From Variovorax sp. ZS18.2.2 (lineage in GTDB: Bacteria > Pseudomonadota > Gammaproteobacteria > Burkholderiales > Burkholderiaceae_C), in assembly GCF_024701975.1 (NCBI RefSeq), contig NZ_JANLNM010000001.1, forward strand, positions 310,001 to 374,000: a stretch of DNA of 64,000 bases, written 5' to 3'. Positions 29,118 through 37,640 of this stretch are shown in pieces; position 1 is the first letter of the stretch; the number at the start of each line of letters is the position of its first letter. Below the pieces are notes generated by a model, which saw only the letters and a program-made list of their open reading frames with translations, was not told the origin of the DNA and did no database searches. Made by a program: the position numbers and the translations under genes.

Positions 29118-30554
29118 ATGACTGAATTCAACAACCTCATCAATGGCGAATGGCTGGCTGGCAAGAGCTACAGCCCCAACGTGAACCCCAGCAACCTGGC
29201 CGACGTGCTGGGCCAGTACACGCAGGGCGATGCGGCGCATGTCGATGCCGCCGTGGCAGCCGCCACCGCCGCCTTCCCGGCGTGGGCCACGGGCAGCATC
29301 CAGGCGCGCTCGGATGCGCTCGACAAGATCGGCACCGAAATCCTCGCGCGCAAGGAAGAGCTCGGCACGCTGCTCGCGCGCGAAGAGGGCAAGACCAAGG
29401 CAGAAGGCATCGGCGAGGCCACGCGCGCGGGCCAGATCTTCAAGTTCTTCGCGGGCGAATGTCTGCGTCTTTCAGGCGAGCTGCTGCCTTCCGTGCGCCC
29501 GAACATCGGCGTGGAAATCACGCGCGAGCCGGTCGGCGTGGTCGGCCTCATCACGCCGTGGAACTTCCCCATCGCCATTCCTGCCTGGAAGATCGCGCCC
29601 GCGCTCGCCTTCGGCAACTGCGTGGTGCTCAAGCCCGCGGACCTCGTGCCGGGCAGCGCCTGGGCGCTGAGTGAAATCATCAGTCGCTCGGGCATTCCGG
29701 CCGGCGTGTTCAACCTCGTGATGGGCCGCGGCAGCGTGATCGGCGAGGCGCTGGTCAACCACCCCGGCATCCATGCGATCAGCTTCACCGGCTCGGTGGG
29801 CGTGGGCCGCAACATCGCGATCCAGTGCGTCACCAACCACAAGAAGGTGCAGCTCGAAATGGGCGGAAAGAACCCGCAAGTCATCCTCGACGACGCCGAC
29901 CTCGCCCAGGCCGTGGAGCTCAGCGTGCAGAGCGCGTTCTATTCGACCGGCCAGCGCTGCACCGCATCGAGTCGCCTCATCGTGACCGAAGGCATCTACC
30001 CGAAGTTCATCGAAGCGATGAAGGTGCGCATGGCCAAGATCAAGGTCGGCGACGCGCTCGCGCAGGGCACCGACGTGGGCCCGGTCTCGTCGAAGTCGCA
30101 ACTGAACCAGGACATGGAATACATCGCCATCGGCAAGGGCGAAGGCGCCACGCTGGCGGCCGGCGGTGAACTGCTCAAGCTGGAGACCGACGGCTACTAC
30201 ATGTCGCCCGCGCTCTTCAGCGAATCGGCCGCGACGATGCGCATCAACAAGGAAGAAATCTTCGGTCCAGTGGCGAGCGTGATCCGCGTGAAGAACTACG
30301 AGGAAGCGCTGGCCACGGCCAACGACACCGAGTTCGGCCTCTCGGCCGGTATTGCCACCACCTCGCTGAAGTACGCGACGCACTTCAAGCGCCACAGCCA
30401 GGCCGGCATGGTGATGGTCAACCTGCCGACGGCTGGTGTCGACTATCACGTGCCGTTCGGCGGTCGCAAGGGTTCGAGCTATGGTCCGCGCGAGCAGGGC
30501 AAGTACGCGCAGGAGTTCTTCACCACGGTGAAGACGGCTTACACACTGGCTTGA
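29118..30554 (+). CDS. Alpha-ketoglutarate semialdehyde dehydrogenase (aldehyde dehydrogenase family)
   Basis: This 478-residue ALDH has the ITPWNFPIAIPAWK cofactor region, catalytic Glu247 (ELEMGGKN) and nucleophilic Cys281 (GQRCTASSR). The N-terminus NNLINGEWLAG is typical of KGSADHs from aldarate operons. It oxidises alpha-ketoglutarate semialdehyde, made by KdgD, to alpha-ketoglutarate and so feeds the TCA cycle. ATG 29118 is chosen because it starts the ALDH fold; upstream in-frame sequence belongs to the lactonase gene. It is the last gene of the plus arm, ending 16 bp from the convergent MFS gene. Confidence 0.94.
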   Translation: MTEFNNLINGEWLAGKSYSPNVNPSNLADVLGQYTQGDAAHVDAAVAAATAAFPAWATGSIQARSDALDKIGTEILARKEELGTLLAREEGKTKAEGIGEATRAGQIFKFFAGECLRLSGELLPSVRPNIGVEITREPVGVVGLITPWNFPIAIPAWKIAPALAFGNCVVLKPADLVPGSAWALSEIISRSGIPAGVFNLVMGRGSVIGEALVNHPGIHAISFTGSVGVGRNIAIQCVTNHKKVQLEMGGKNPQVILDDADLAQAVELSVQSAFYSTGQRCTASSRLIVTEGIYPKFIEAMKVRMAKIKVGDALAQGTDVGPVSSKSQLNQDMEYIAIGKGEGATLAAGGELLKLETDGYYMSPALFSESAATMRINKEEIFGPVASVIRVKNYEEALATANDTEFGLSAGIATTSLKYATHFKRHSQAGMVMVNLPTAGVDYHVPFGGRKGSSYGPREQGKYAQEFFTTVKTAYTLA

Positions 30555-30570
30555 TCTTCAGGCACCGCGT

Positions 30571-31803
30571 TCAATGCCCGTGGCGCATCGCGCGCCGCAG
30601 GCCGAACGCGAGCAGCACCCCGACCGCGCCCGCCACCGCGACGATCGCGGCCGCGGCGGACCAGCCGAGCGCATCCACCGCGCCGCCCACGGTCACCGGG
30701 CCGACCATCTGGCCGAGGTTGCTGCCCAGCATCAGCAGGCCCACGGCCATCGGCACCAGCCGGGGGCTCGGCGCCACCGCCGCGGAGGTGCCGATCAACG
30801 TCGCGGGAAGCAGGCCGCCCACCGCTGAAAACACCAGGCACAGCACGAAGGTCGGCGTCTCGCCCAGCACGGGAAGAAAGATGCCGAGCGCCGAGATGCC
30901 CATCACCGCGCTTGCCGCAGCCACCAGCACCCAGCGCGCCACGCCGCGCGCCAGCAGCATGCCCGCCGCGAGGTTGCCCCCGATGTTGGCGCAGCAGGCC
31001 ACGGCGCTCAGCAGCCCCGCCGTGCCGACGCTCACGCCCATGCGCTCGATCAACAGCACCGGCAGGAAACTGAAGAGCGCGAAGAACTGCAGGCTGTAGA
31101 TCGCAAACGACGCCGCGATCAGCGCCGGTGCGCCGGCCCTGACGGTCGTCGCCGCATCGCGCCCCATGTCGCGCCACGATGTGGCCGCTGCCGCGCCATT
31201 GCCGTGGCGCTCATCGCGGGCCACGGCGATCAGCACCAGCACTAGCAGCACGACAGCCAGCGCCGCATTCCCCAGCCAGAAGCCGCGCCAGCCGTCGAGC
31301 ACCGAGCCGACGAACAGCGCGATGGCGATCCCGGCCGGCATGAAGCAGCTCCAGATCGCGAAGGCCTGGTCCTTGCCGCCGGGCGCGACGATGCGCTCGA
31401 GCGTGGCCGGGCCCGCGATGGTGATGAGCACGAAGCCGAAGCCCTCGATCACGCGCCCGAGCAGCAACGCCGCAATGCCGCCGGCCAGCGCACCTGTGGC
31501 GCTGCCGATGGCGATGGCCGCAAGGCCCACGAGCACCAGGAGCCTGTCGCCCGCGCGCGCGATCCACGCGCCCACCGGAATGGCGCCCACCACGCCGAGC
31601 AGCGAGAACATCGCCATCAACCAGCCGACCATCGCGAGGTCGAGCCCGAAGTCCGTGCGCAGTTGAGGCACTGCGATTGCGACCTTACCGACCTGGAGAG
31701 AGGCGACCACGCCGGCCAGCACCACGACGAAGACGCCGAGCCAGGGCGTGGCGGAAGGAATGCGCCGTGCGCTCACGGCCATGTCGATTTGCTGTTGCTG
31801 CAT
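30571..31803 (-). CDS. Major facilitator superfamily transporter
   Basis: This 410-residue protein has 12 predicted membrane helices and MFS features such as GWLMAMFSLLGVVGAIPVGAWIARAGDRLLVLVGL (the loop 2-3 region). It resembles the CynX/NimT or YcaD-type carriers and efflux proteins. Substrate is not apparent. I start at ATG 31803; the frame extends to a TTG at 31842 that adds nothing recognisable, and an internal ATG at 31782 is an alternative. It is divergent from the LysR gene at 31877, which probably controls it. Confidence 0.88.
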   Translation of the reverse strand: MQQQQIDMAVSARRIPSATPWLGVFVVVLAGVVASLQVGKVAIAVPQLRTDFGLDLAMVGWLMAMFSLLGVVGAIPVGAWIARAGDRLLVLVGLAAIAIGSATGALAGGIAALLLGRVIEGFGFVLITIAGPATLERIVAPGGKDQAFAIWSCFMPAGIAIALFVGSVLDGWRGFWLGNAALAVVLLVLVLIAVARDERHGNGAAAATSWRDMGRDAATTVRAGAPALIAASFAIYSLQFFALFSFLPVLLIERMGVSVGTAGLLSAVACCANIGGNLAAGMLLARGVARWVLVAAASAVMGISALGIFLPVLGETPTFVLCLVFSAVGGLLPATLIGTSAAVAPSPRLVPMAVGLLMLGSNLGQMVGPVTVGGAVDALGWSAAAAIVAVAGAVGVLLAFGLRRAMRHGH

Positions 31804-31828
31804 GCCTGCACTGTGAGGCGAATAGGAT

Positions 31829-31866
31829 ATCGATGAAAGCAAATAAAATCGACCAACTCCATCGAT
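31829..31866. promoter_or_regulatory. Inverted repeat in the MFS/LysR divergent region
   Basis: ATCGATG (31829-31835) and CATCGAT (31860-31866) are mirror copies, with a third ATCGA at 31848-31852 between them. The region is AT-rich and lies between divergent starts, where LysR-type regulators usually bind. Confidence 0.4.
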
Positions 31867-31876
31867 TCAACAGATC

Positions 31877-32848
31877 ATGCTCGACGTCCTTACCCTGAGC
31901 CAGATGCAGATGTTCGCGGTGGTGGCGGACGTGGGCAGCTTTCGCGCCGGCGCCGCAAGGCTGCACCGCGTGCAGTCGGCCGTGAGCCACGCCATCGCCA
32001 ACCTCGAGGCGCAGCTGCAGGTGCGGCTCTTCGACCGCTCGGGCCACAAGCCGGTACTTACGCCCGCGGGCAAAGCGCTGCTGGGCGATGTACGGGTGAT
32101 CCTCTCGAAGGTCGATGCACTGCGCACGCGCGCGCACGGGCTGGAGCAGGGCATCGAACTCGGCCTGTCGCTCGCCGTCGACACGCTCGTGCCGCCCGCA
32201 CTGGTGGCCGAAGCGGTGCGCGGGCTGCACGTGGTCTATCCGAGCATCGGCGTCCGCGTGGAATACACCTCGATGGGCGGCACCATCGACGCGTTGTGTT
32301 CGGACCGGTGCGACGTCGCCGTGGCCGCCTTCGGCCATGCCGACGAGAAGATCAGCCGCGAGTTCCTGCTGACGCTGCACATGGTCGCCGTCGCCGCGCC
32401 GTCGCATGCGCTCGCGGCCTACGCGGGCCGGCGAGGCGCCACGAAGGCGCTCGACGCAGCCACCGCCGAGCATGTGCAGATCGTGCTCGAAGACCCCAGC
32501 ACGCGCAGCGAGGGCCGCGACTTCGACGTGCTTTCGCCCAGCACCTGGCGGGTCAACGACATGTACATCAAGCTCGCGCTGCTGCGCGCCGGGCTCGGCT
32601 GGGGAAAGATGCCTTCATGGCTGGTCGCGGACGACCTCGCGGCGGGCACGTTGGTGCGGTTGCCGGTGGGGCGGATCGGCCCCGATGGCGAGAGCAGTCA
32701 CGAGGCCTTTTTCTGCCACAGCACCGACAAGCCGCTGGGCGCGGGCGCCGCGCTGCTGCGCGACTGCTTCATGGCGGAAGCGAAGACGGCGGTGCACGTC
32801 GGCGACGGCGCATCGCCCACTCGATCAGCTCGAAGATCCCTTCGCTGA
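31877..32848 (+). CDS. LysR family transcriptional regulator
   Basis: This 323-residue protein has the N-terminal helix-turn-helix (MQMFAVVADVGSFRAGAARLHRVQSAVSHAIANLEAQLQVRLFDRSG) and a C-terminal effector domain. It is somewhat unusual at the end: the last about 25 residues (VGDGASPTRSARRSLR) are encoded by DNA that overlaps, antisense, the end of the ABC transporter gene by 80 bp. It is divergent from the MFS gene and is the likely regulator of that transporter. Confidence 0.92.
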   Translation: MLDVLTLSQMQMFAVVADVGSFRAGAARLHRVQSAVSHAIANLEAQLQVRLFDRSGHKPVLTPAGKALLGDVRVILSKVDALRTRAHGLEQGIELGLSLAVDTLVPPALVAEAVRGLHVVYPSIGVRVEYTSMGGTIDALCSDRCDVAVAAFGHADEKISREFLLTLHMVAVAAPSHALAAYAGRRGATKALDAATAEHVQIVLEDPSTRSEGRDFDVLSPSTWRVNDMYIKLALLRAGLGWGKMPSWLVADDLAAGTLVRLPVGRIGPDGESSHEAFFCHSTDKPLGAGAALLRDCFMAEAKTAVHVGDGASPTRSARRSLR

Positions 32849-34316
32849 TCAGCGCCATCGCCGCGGCCGGCAGCGCGCCGGCCAGCAGCAGTTCGCGGTC
32901 GTTCAGTGCCAGGCCCGTCACGATGCGTTCGCCGAATCCGCCCGCGCCGATGAATGCCGCGATGGTCGCCGTGCCGATGGCAATGGCGGTGGCCGTGCGC
33001 ACGCCCGCCAGCAGCGTGGGCAGCGCCAGCGGCAGCAGCACGAGCTGCAGGCTCTGCGGCGGTGTCATGCCGAGCGCGGTGCCAGCCAGGCGCAGGCCGT
33101 TCGGCACCTCGGCCAGGCCCGTCACCGTGTTGCGCATGATCGGCAGCAGCGAGTAGAGCGTGAGCGCGATCAGCGCGGGCAGTGCGCCGATCGCGCCGAG
33201 CATCGAGATCAGCACCGCCAGCAGCGCCAGCGACGGCACGGTCTGCATCAGGCTCGCGATGCCGAGCACCACGGCACGCAGCCGCACATGCGAGAACACG
33301 AGAATCGCGATCGGCACGCCGATCAGGATCGCGATGCCCACCGACACCGCTACCAGCAGCAGGTGCTGACGCGCAAGCTTCCAGAGGTCGGGGCCGAAGA
33401 GCTTGGCCGTGAAGCCGCGCCGGGCTTCCTGCGCCGGCGCCGCACCTGTCTTGCCGGTGTTGGCGATGAAGTCGCGCGCGATCACGTCGAAGGGCACGCT
33501 CTGCAGCTCGGCGCGCGCATTCATCGCGATCATCGCGTGCTCGTCGACCTTGCCTTCGAGCGTCTGCAGCGCGGCCCAGGCCTTCGGCAGTCGCGTCGGC
33601 AGGTCGAGCTTGTAGAGCACCACCGCGTCGTAGCGCGGGAAGTACTTCCTGTCGTCCTCGAGCACGCGCAGGCCGAGGTGGTCGATCTTCGCGTCGGTGG
33701 TGTAGATGTCGATCGCATCGATCTGCTTGGCCGCCACCGCCTCGTAGGCGAGGCCATGGTCGAGGCCGGTCGGCGTCTGCGTGAACCCGTAGCGCGCGGC
33801 CAGGCCCTGCCAGCCATCGGCGCGGCCGAGGAATTCGTTCGAGAGGCCGAGCTTGAGCTCGGGGTGCTTCGCAAGATCGCTCAGCGTGCGAAGTCCGAGC
33901 CGCTCCGCATCGGTCGCACGCACCGCCAGCGCATAGCCGTCATTGAAGCCAAGCGGAATCGCTACGCCCAGCCCCATCGGCGCGAGCGCGGCGTTCATTG
34001 CTTCGCGCGTCTCCGCAGGCGAGCCCTTGAGGATTTCCAGTGCGATGGTGCCGGTGTACTCGGCATAGAGATCGATGGCGCCCGAGCGCAGCGCTTCGTA
34101 GACGATGGCCGTGTTGCCAAGGCCCTGCCGTACGACGGGTTGCGACGCGGTGTGCGGCGCGGCCGTCTGCGCGAGCAGTTCGGCAAGGATGTACGACTCG
34201 GTGAAGCGCTTGGAGCCGACGCGCAGCGGCTCGTCCGCGGCCTGCGCGGGGGCGGCGGCAAGCCAGGCCATCGAGACCAACAGGGCGGCACGCCAGAGGC
34301 TGCGGAGCAGGTGCAT
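32769..34316 (-). CDS. ABC transporter substrate-binding protein/permease fusion (OpuABC/YehZ-YehY type)
   Basis: This 515-residue protein has a signal peptide (to AAPAQA) and a glycine-betaine/choline-type binding domain. That domain starts LRVGSKRFTESYILAELLAQ and continues DLYAEYTGT and AKIDHLGLRVLEDDRKYFPRYDAV, about 30-300. A fused permease domain follows, about 330-500, with the inner-membrane EAA-like loop in LRLAGTALGMTPPQSLQLVLLPLALPTLLAGVRTATAIAIG. It should import quaternary amines or a related osmolyte. No ATPase gene is adjacent, so it must borrow one. Its 3' end overlaps the lysR end. Confidence 0.9.
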   Translation of the reverse strand: MHLLRSLWRAALLVSMAWLAAAPAQAADEPLRVGSKRFTESYILAELLAQTAAPHTASQPVVRQGLGNTAIVYEALRSGAIDLYAEYTGTIALEILKGSPAETREAMNAALAPMGLGVAIPLGFNDGYALAVRATDAERLGLRTLSDLAKHPELKLGLSNEFLGRADGWQGLAARYGFTQTPTGLDHGLAYEAVAAKQIDAIDIYTTDAKIDHLGLRVLEDDRKYFPRYDAVVLYKLDLPTRLPKAWAALQTLEGKVDEHAMIAMNARAELQSVPFDVIARDFIANTGKTGAAPAQEARRGFTAKLFGPDLWKLARQHLLLVAVSVGIAILIGVPIAILVFSHVRLRAVVLGIASLMQTVPSLALLAVLISMLGAIGALPALIALTLYSLLPIMRNTVTGLAEVPNGLRLAGTALGMTPPQSLQLVLLPLALPTLLAGVRTATAIAIGTATIAAFIGAGGFGERIVTGLALNDRELLLAGALPAAAMALISEGIFELIEWAMRRRRRAPPSSLPP

Positions 34317-34427
34317 CGGGGGCAGTGTATAGACAACGCTTCATTCGGCGTACCCGCCAATCTCCTACACGCCATGGTGCGCGGAGCCGATGCAAGCAGG
34401 CGGCGGCGGGGCCCATAGTCGATCGCC

Positions 34428-35516
34428 ATGAAGTCCAAGTCCTCGAAGAACAAATCCTCTCCCGCCTCCAAGAACGGTCTGCCCGGCCCCGAAGTCCATG
34501 GCCTGCGAGAACTCCCGGGCCTGCAGGTCGATGGCTACAGCCTGCAGCTGCGCGACAAAGACGGCTTCGTCGGCGACCAGGCCAGCCAGACCGCCTTCAG
34601 GGAACTGCTCGAACGCTGGCGCAAGCGCCGCCGCAAGGAAGGCCGGGACCCCCTGGGCCTCTCGCATTCGCGCAATCTCAGCAAGAAGGAACTCGATCAT
34701 GTGTTGCAGGCGAAGACGGCGTCTGAAGCCGTCGACGTGATGCATGGCGCCATCGAGGAATTCGCCGAGGAACTGGCCTACGTGATCCAGCGCTTCACCC
34801 GTCAGCCTTCATGGGAGAAGGTGCAGCGCATCGTGATCGGCGGCGGCTTTCCCGAAAGCGACGTGGGCGAGCGCGCCATCCTGCAGGCCGGCGCGATCCT
34901 CGAGGAGATGGGCGTGCATGTGCAGCTCGGCCGGCTCTCGCACAACGTGGACGACGGCGGGCTGATCGGCTGGGTGCACCTCACACCACCGGCCATGCTC
35001 AAGGGACACGACGCCATTCTTGCGGTGGACATAGGCGGTACCAACATCCGCTGCGGCATCGTCAAGACGCGCCACCGCAAGGCGCGCGACTTCTCGCTCG
35101 CGAAGGTGGTACGGCGCGTGAAATGGCGCCATGCCGACGACGGCCCGAACCGCGGCAGCATCGTCGCGCACATCGCCGAGATGCTGGAGGACATGGTGCT
35201 CTACAGCGAGCGCAGGAAGATCCGGCTCGCGCCCTTCATCGGCATCGGCTGCCCGGGGCTGATCCGCCAGGACGGCTCCATCTCGCGCGGCGCGCAGAAC
35301 CTGCCGGGCGACTGGGAGAGCCATGCCTTCCACCTGCCGAGCGAGGTGTGGCGCCGCATGCCGATGATCGGCTCGGGACCGACGCTGGTGCTGATGCACA
35401 ACGATGCGGTGGTGCAGGGGCTGAGCGAACTGCCCTTCATGCGCGAAGTGAAGCACTGGGGTGTGCTGACCATCGGCACGGGGCTGGGCAATGCGAGCTT
35501 CACGAACCTGGCCTGA
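34428..35516 (+). CDS. ROK/glucokinase-like protein with long N-terminal region
   Basis: In this 362-residue protein the C-terminal half carries an ASKHA-type fold: AVDIGGTNIRCGIVKT (phosphate-1-like), FIGIGCPGLIRQDGSI, LVLMHNDAVVQG and WGVLTIGTGLGNASFTN. These match ROK kinases. The first about 190 residues (Lys/Ser-rich start, a helical segment, then VQRIVIGGGFPESDVGERAILQAGAILEEMGV) are not the usual ROK helix-turn-helix. The CxCGxxGC zinc motif of many ROK proteins is absent. Sugar phosphorylation is plausible but unproven. No clear Shine-Dalgarno is seen before ATG 34428. Confidence 0.75.
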   Translation: MKSKSSKNKSSPASKNGLPGPEVHGLRELPGLQVDGYSLQLRDKDGFVGDQASQTAFRELLERWRKRRRKEGRDPLGLSHSRNLSKKELDHVLQAKTASEAVDVMHGAIEEFAEELAYVIQRFTRQPSWEKVQRIVIGGGFPESDVGERAILQAGAILEEMGVHVQLGRLSHNVDDGGLIGWVHLTPPAMLKGHDAILAVDIGGTNIRCGIVKTRHRKARDFSLAKVVRRVKWRHADDGPNRGSIVAHIAEMLEDMVLYSERRKIRLAPFIGIGCPGLIRQDGSISRGAQNLPGDWESHAFHLPSEVWRRMPMIGSGPTLVLMHNDAVVQGLSELPFMREVKHWGVLTIGTGLGNASFTNLA

Positions 35517-35539
35517 GTACTCGCCCCCGAACTGCCGAG

Positions 35540-37297
35540 CTACAGGTCTTCCGGCCGAAGGCCCTCGATGCGCAAGCTGGCCGAGGCACTGGCGACATTG
35601 CCCGCCGCATCGGCAGCACGCACCTCGATGTTCACAGCGCCGGTGTTCGCAGGCGTCCACGCGCAGACGTAAGGCGCGGCGCGCAATGTGCACACGGTCT
35701 TGCCGTCGATGACGAACTTCAGTTCCGAGACGCCGACGTCATCGGATGCCGTGGCCGTGAGCCGCATCGCCATGCCGGCCGCGGCCGAAGCCGGCGTGGT
35801 CAACGCAACGGTCGGCACCACGGCGTCGACCGGCGGATTGACGATCACGTTCGCGAAGGCCACCGCCGAGTTGCCGGCCACGTCGAGCGCGATCACGCGG
35901 ATCGTCTGCATGCCCGGCGTCGTCGGTGTCCACGCGCAGGTGTACGGCGCCTCGGTGAAGGTACAGATCGGCAGGCTGTTGGCACCAACCACCTTGACGC
36001 CGAGGATGCCCACGTTGTCCACCGCCACCGGCGCGAGGGGCGTCGGTTGGCCCACCGTGGCCATGGCGGGCGCGGCCAGCGAAACGGTTGGCTTGTAGGC
36101 ATCGGGAATGCCGAGCGGCAAGTCGATGGTGAAGGCCGTCTGGCCCTGCACCGCCTTTTGCTCGAACGCATCGAAGATGGTGAACCACGTCGCGCCCGGT
36201 GCACGGCCCGGCGCCTGAGCCTTCACGAGCAGGTTGGTCTTGCCGACCGCGAAGCAGCTGAAACCGCAGCGCCAGTCGAAAGCGAAGAGTCCGTTGGCAT
36301 CGGCCGCGCCTTGCGCAAGAGGCTCCAGCGGCTTCTGCGCGCCCGGGTCGCGCCACACCGAGACCTGTGCGCTCGCGAGTGCCGCCCCGGTCTCGCGGTC
36401 CGTCACGCGCACCTGCGTGGCGGTGGTCGTGGCCATGTACTTCGAGCTGCCGAGCTTGGGCCAGTCGCTCCAATCGGTGTTGATGTTGGCCTTGGTGCCT
36501 TCGGTGAAACGGATCATCTCCAGCGTGGCGACGCGGTTGGCCGCGGGGTCGAAGCGCTCTTCGAACACGGTCCCCAGCAGCGGGTCGAGGCGCCACTGCT
36601 GGCGCTGCCACCAGTAGCGGTCGGTGAGCTTGGCGAGTTCGAGGTCGGCCTTGGGCGCCACCTCGGTGGTGTCGGTCACGGCGATGGCGTTGTAGTACTC
36701 GCCGGAGCCGGCGCCGAACACATGCTCCAGTTCGTGCAGCAGCGTCTTGAGCTGGCGGCCGAGGTAGTCCTTCTCGGTGGATTCGGGCGCGGCCCGTGTG
36801 ATCGTGCGCGAAAGGCGCAGCGGGTCGTGGATCGCGGTCCAGTTGAGGTTCCAGGTCACGCCCTTGGGCGGGAAGGTGGTGCTCGTGGTGAGCCCGCCGT
36901 GGCTGTAGCCGCGCTGCGACTTCGAGATGCACAGCACGATCTCGCGCTCGGCCACGCCGTTGAAGCCGCACTGGGGCGCCGATGCCGCGGAGACGAATTG
37001 CAGGTCCTTCGCCGGATCGAACACGAAGCTGCGCACGGTCTCGCGCATGAACACGGTGTTGATGTCGGCCACGTACTGCGCGAGCCGGCGGCCCGCTTCG
37101 GGCGCGCCGATCTCTGCGGCGAGTTGCGGGTCGACGAAGAGCTTCAGGCGGTGGACGCTCGGCGGTGCGCGGCCGACTTCATCCATGGCAGCCCAGGTCG
37201 CGGAACTGAAGAAAGAAAGCAGCAGCAATGCAAAAGAAAAAGGCATGGCTGCGCCCAGCCGGCGCGCAAGCGCCAGCAGCGAATAAACGGATCGCAT
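35540..37297 (-). CDS. Secreted putative zinc metallopeptidase with Ig-like domains
   Basis: This 585-residue protein has a signal peptide ending near SSATWA (about 36). A catalytic-looking region contains HELEH (188-192), Gly195 and Glu200 in HELEHVFGAGSGEYYN, matching a zincin HExxH plus downstream Glu. A prealbumin-like/CNA-B-like domain follows (about 300-370), then two Ig-like repeats (about 390-480 and 490-580), each with the signature CTF/L...APYxCAWTP. Cysteines are frequent, consistent with export. I do not recognise the peptidase family. AGGGGA precedes the ATG. Confidence 0.7.
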   Translation of the reverse strand: MRSVYSLLALARRLGAAMPFSFALLLLSFFSSATWAAMDEVGRAPPSVHRLKLFVDPQLAAEIGAPEAGRRLAQYVADINTVFMRETVRSFVFDPAKDLQFVSAASAPQCGFNGVAEREIVLCISKSQRGYSHGGLTTSTTFPPKGVTWNLNWTAIHDPLRLSRTITRAAPESTEKDYLGRQLKTLLHELEHVFGAGSGEYYNAIAVTDTTEVAPKADLELAKLTDRYWWQRQQWRLDPLLGTVFEERFDPAANRVATLEMIRFTEGTKANINTDWSDWPKLGSSKYMATTTATQVRVTDRETGAALASAQVSVWRDPGAQKPLEPLAQGAADANGLFAFDWRCGFSCFAVGKTNLLVKAQAPGRAPGATWFTIFDAFEQKAVQGQTAFTIDLPLGIPDAYKPTVSLAAPAMATVGQPTPLAPVAVDNVGILGVKVVGANSLPICTFTEAPYTCAWTPTTPGMQTIRVIALDVAGNSAVAFANVIVNPPVDAVVPTVALTTPASAAAGMAMRLTATASDDVGVSELKFVIDGKTVCTLRAAPYVCAWTPANTGAVNIEVRAADAAGNVASASASLRIEGLRPEDL

Positions 37298-37640
37298 CGA
37301 TTTTTTCCCCTTGGCTCAGGGGAACCCGGCAGTGATCAAAGGGAAATCGCTTCAGGCGTCGAGATGAAATCGAACTGCAAGAAGCACCATCTCCCCGCCC
37401 ATGACCACCTTTGCCGGTCACGCTCCTGCATCGCATCGAGTTCGCCGAGGGCGATACGCCCTGAAGGACGCCGATGCTTCTGAAGTGCGGGGACTGGTTG
37501 CGAATTTACGGAGTGAAGAGCGGACCGCTCATTCCCGAACACGAAACTGCGATAACCAGGAAGGCCTCGATTTTAAATTTCGACCCCGTAGGAAGAGGGC
37601 TTTCCCTACCGTAGTCGGTGCCTATTATTTGGGCACTAAA
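37298..37640. other. Intergenic region, no gene recognised
   Basis: These 343 bases lie between the start of the metallopeptidase gene and the end of the efflux operon. The part from about 37500 is richer in A+T than its surroundings. I see no coding potential, only a weak GTAGG/CCTAC hairpin at 37588-37609 that could help terminate the efflux operon. Confidence 0.5.

Noticed and set aside
28902..30554. Aldehyde dehydrogenase with a 72-residue N-terminal extension
   Set aside because: The extension is the wrong frame of the preceding lactonase gene; ATG 29118 starts the family fold.
37588..37609. GTAGG/CCTAC hairpin as a terminator
   Set aside because: Only five base pairs and no T-tract; kept only as a remark in the intergenic entry.
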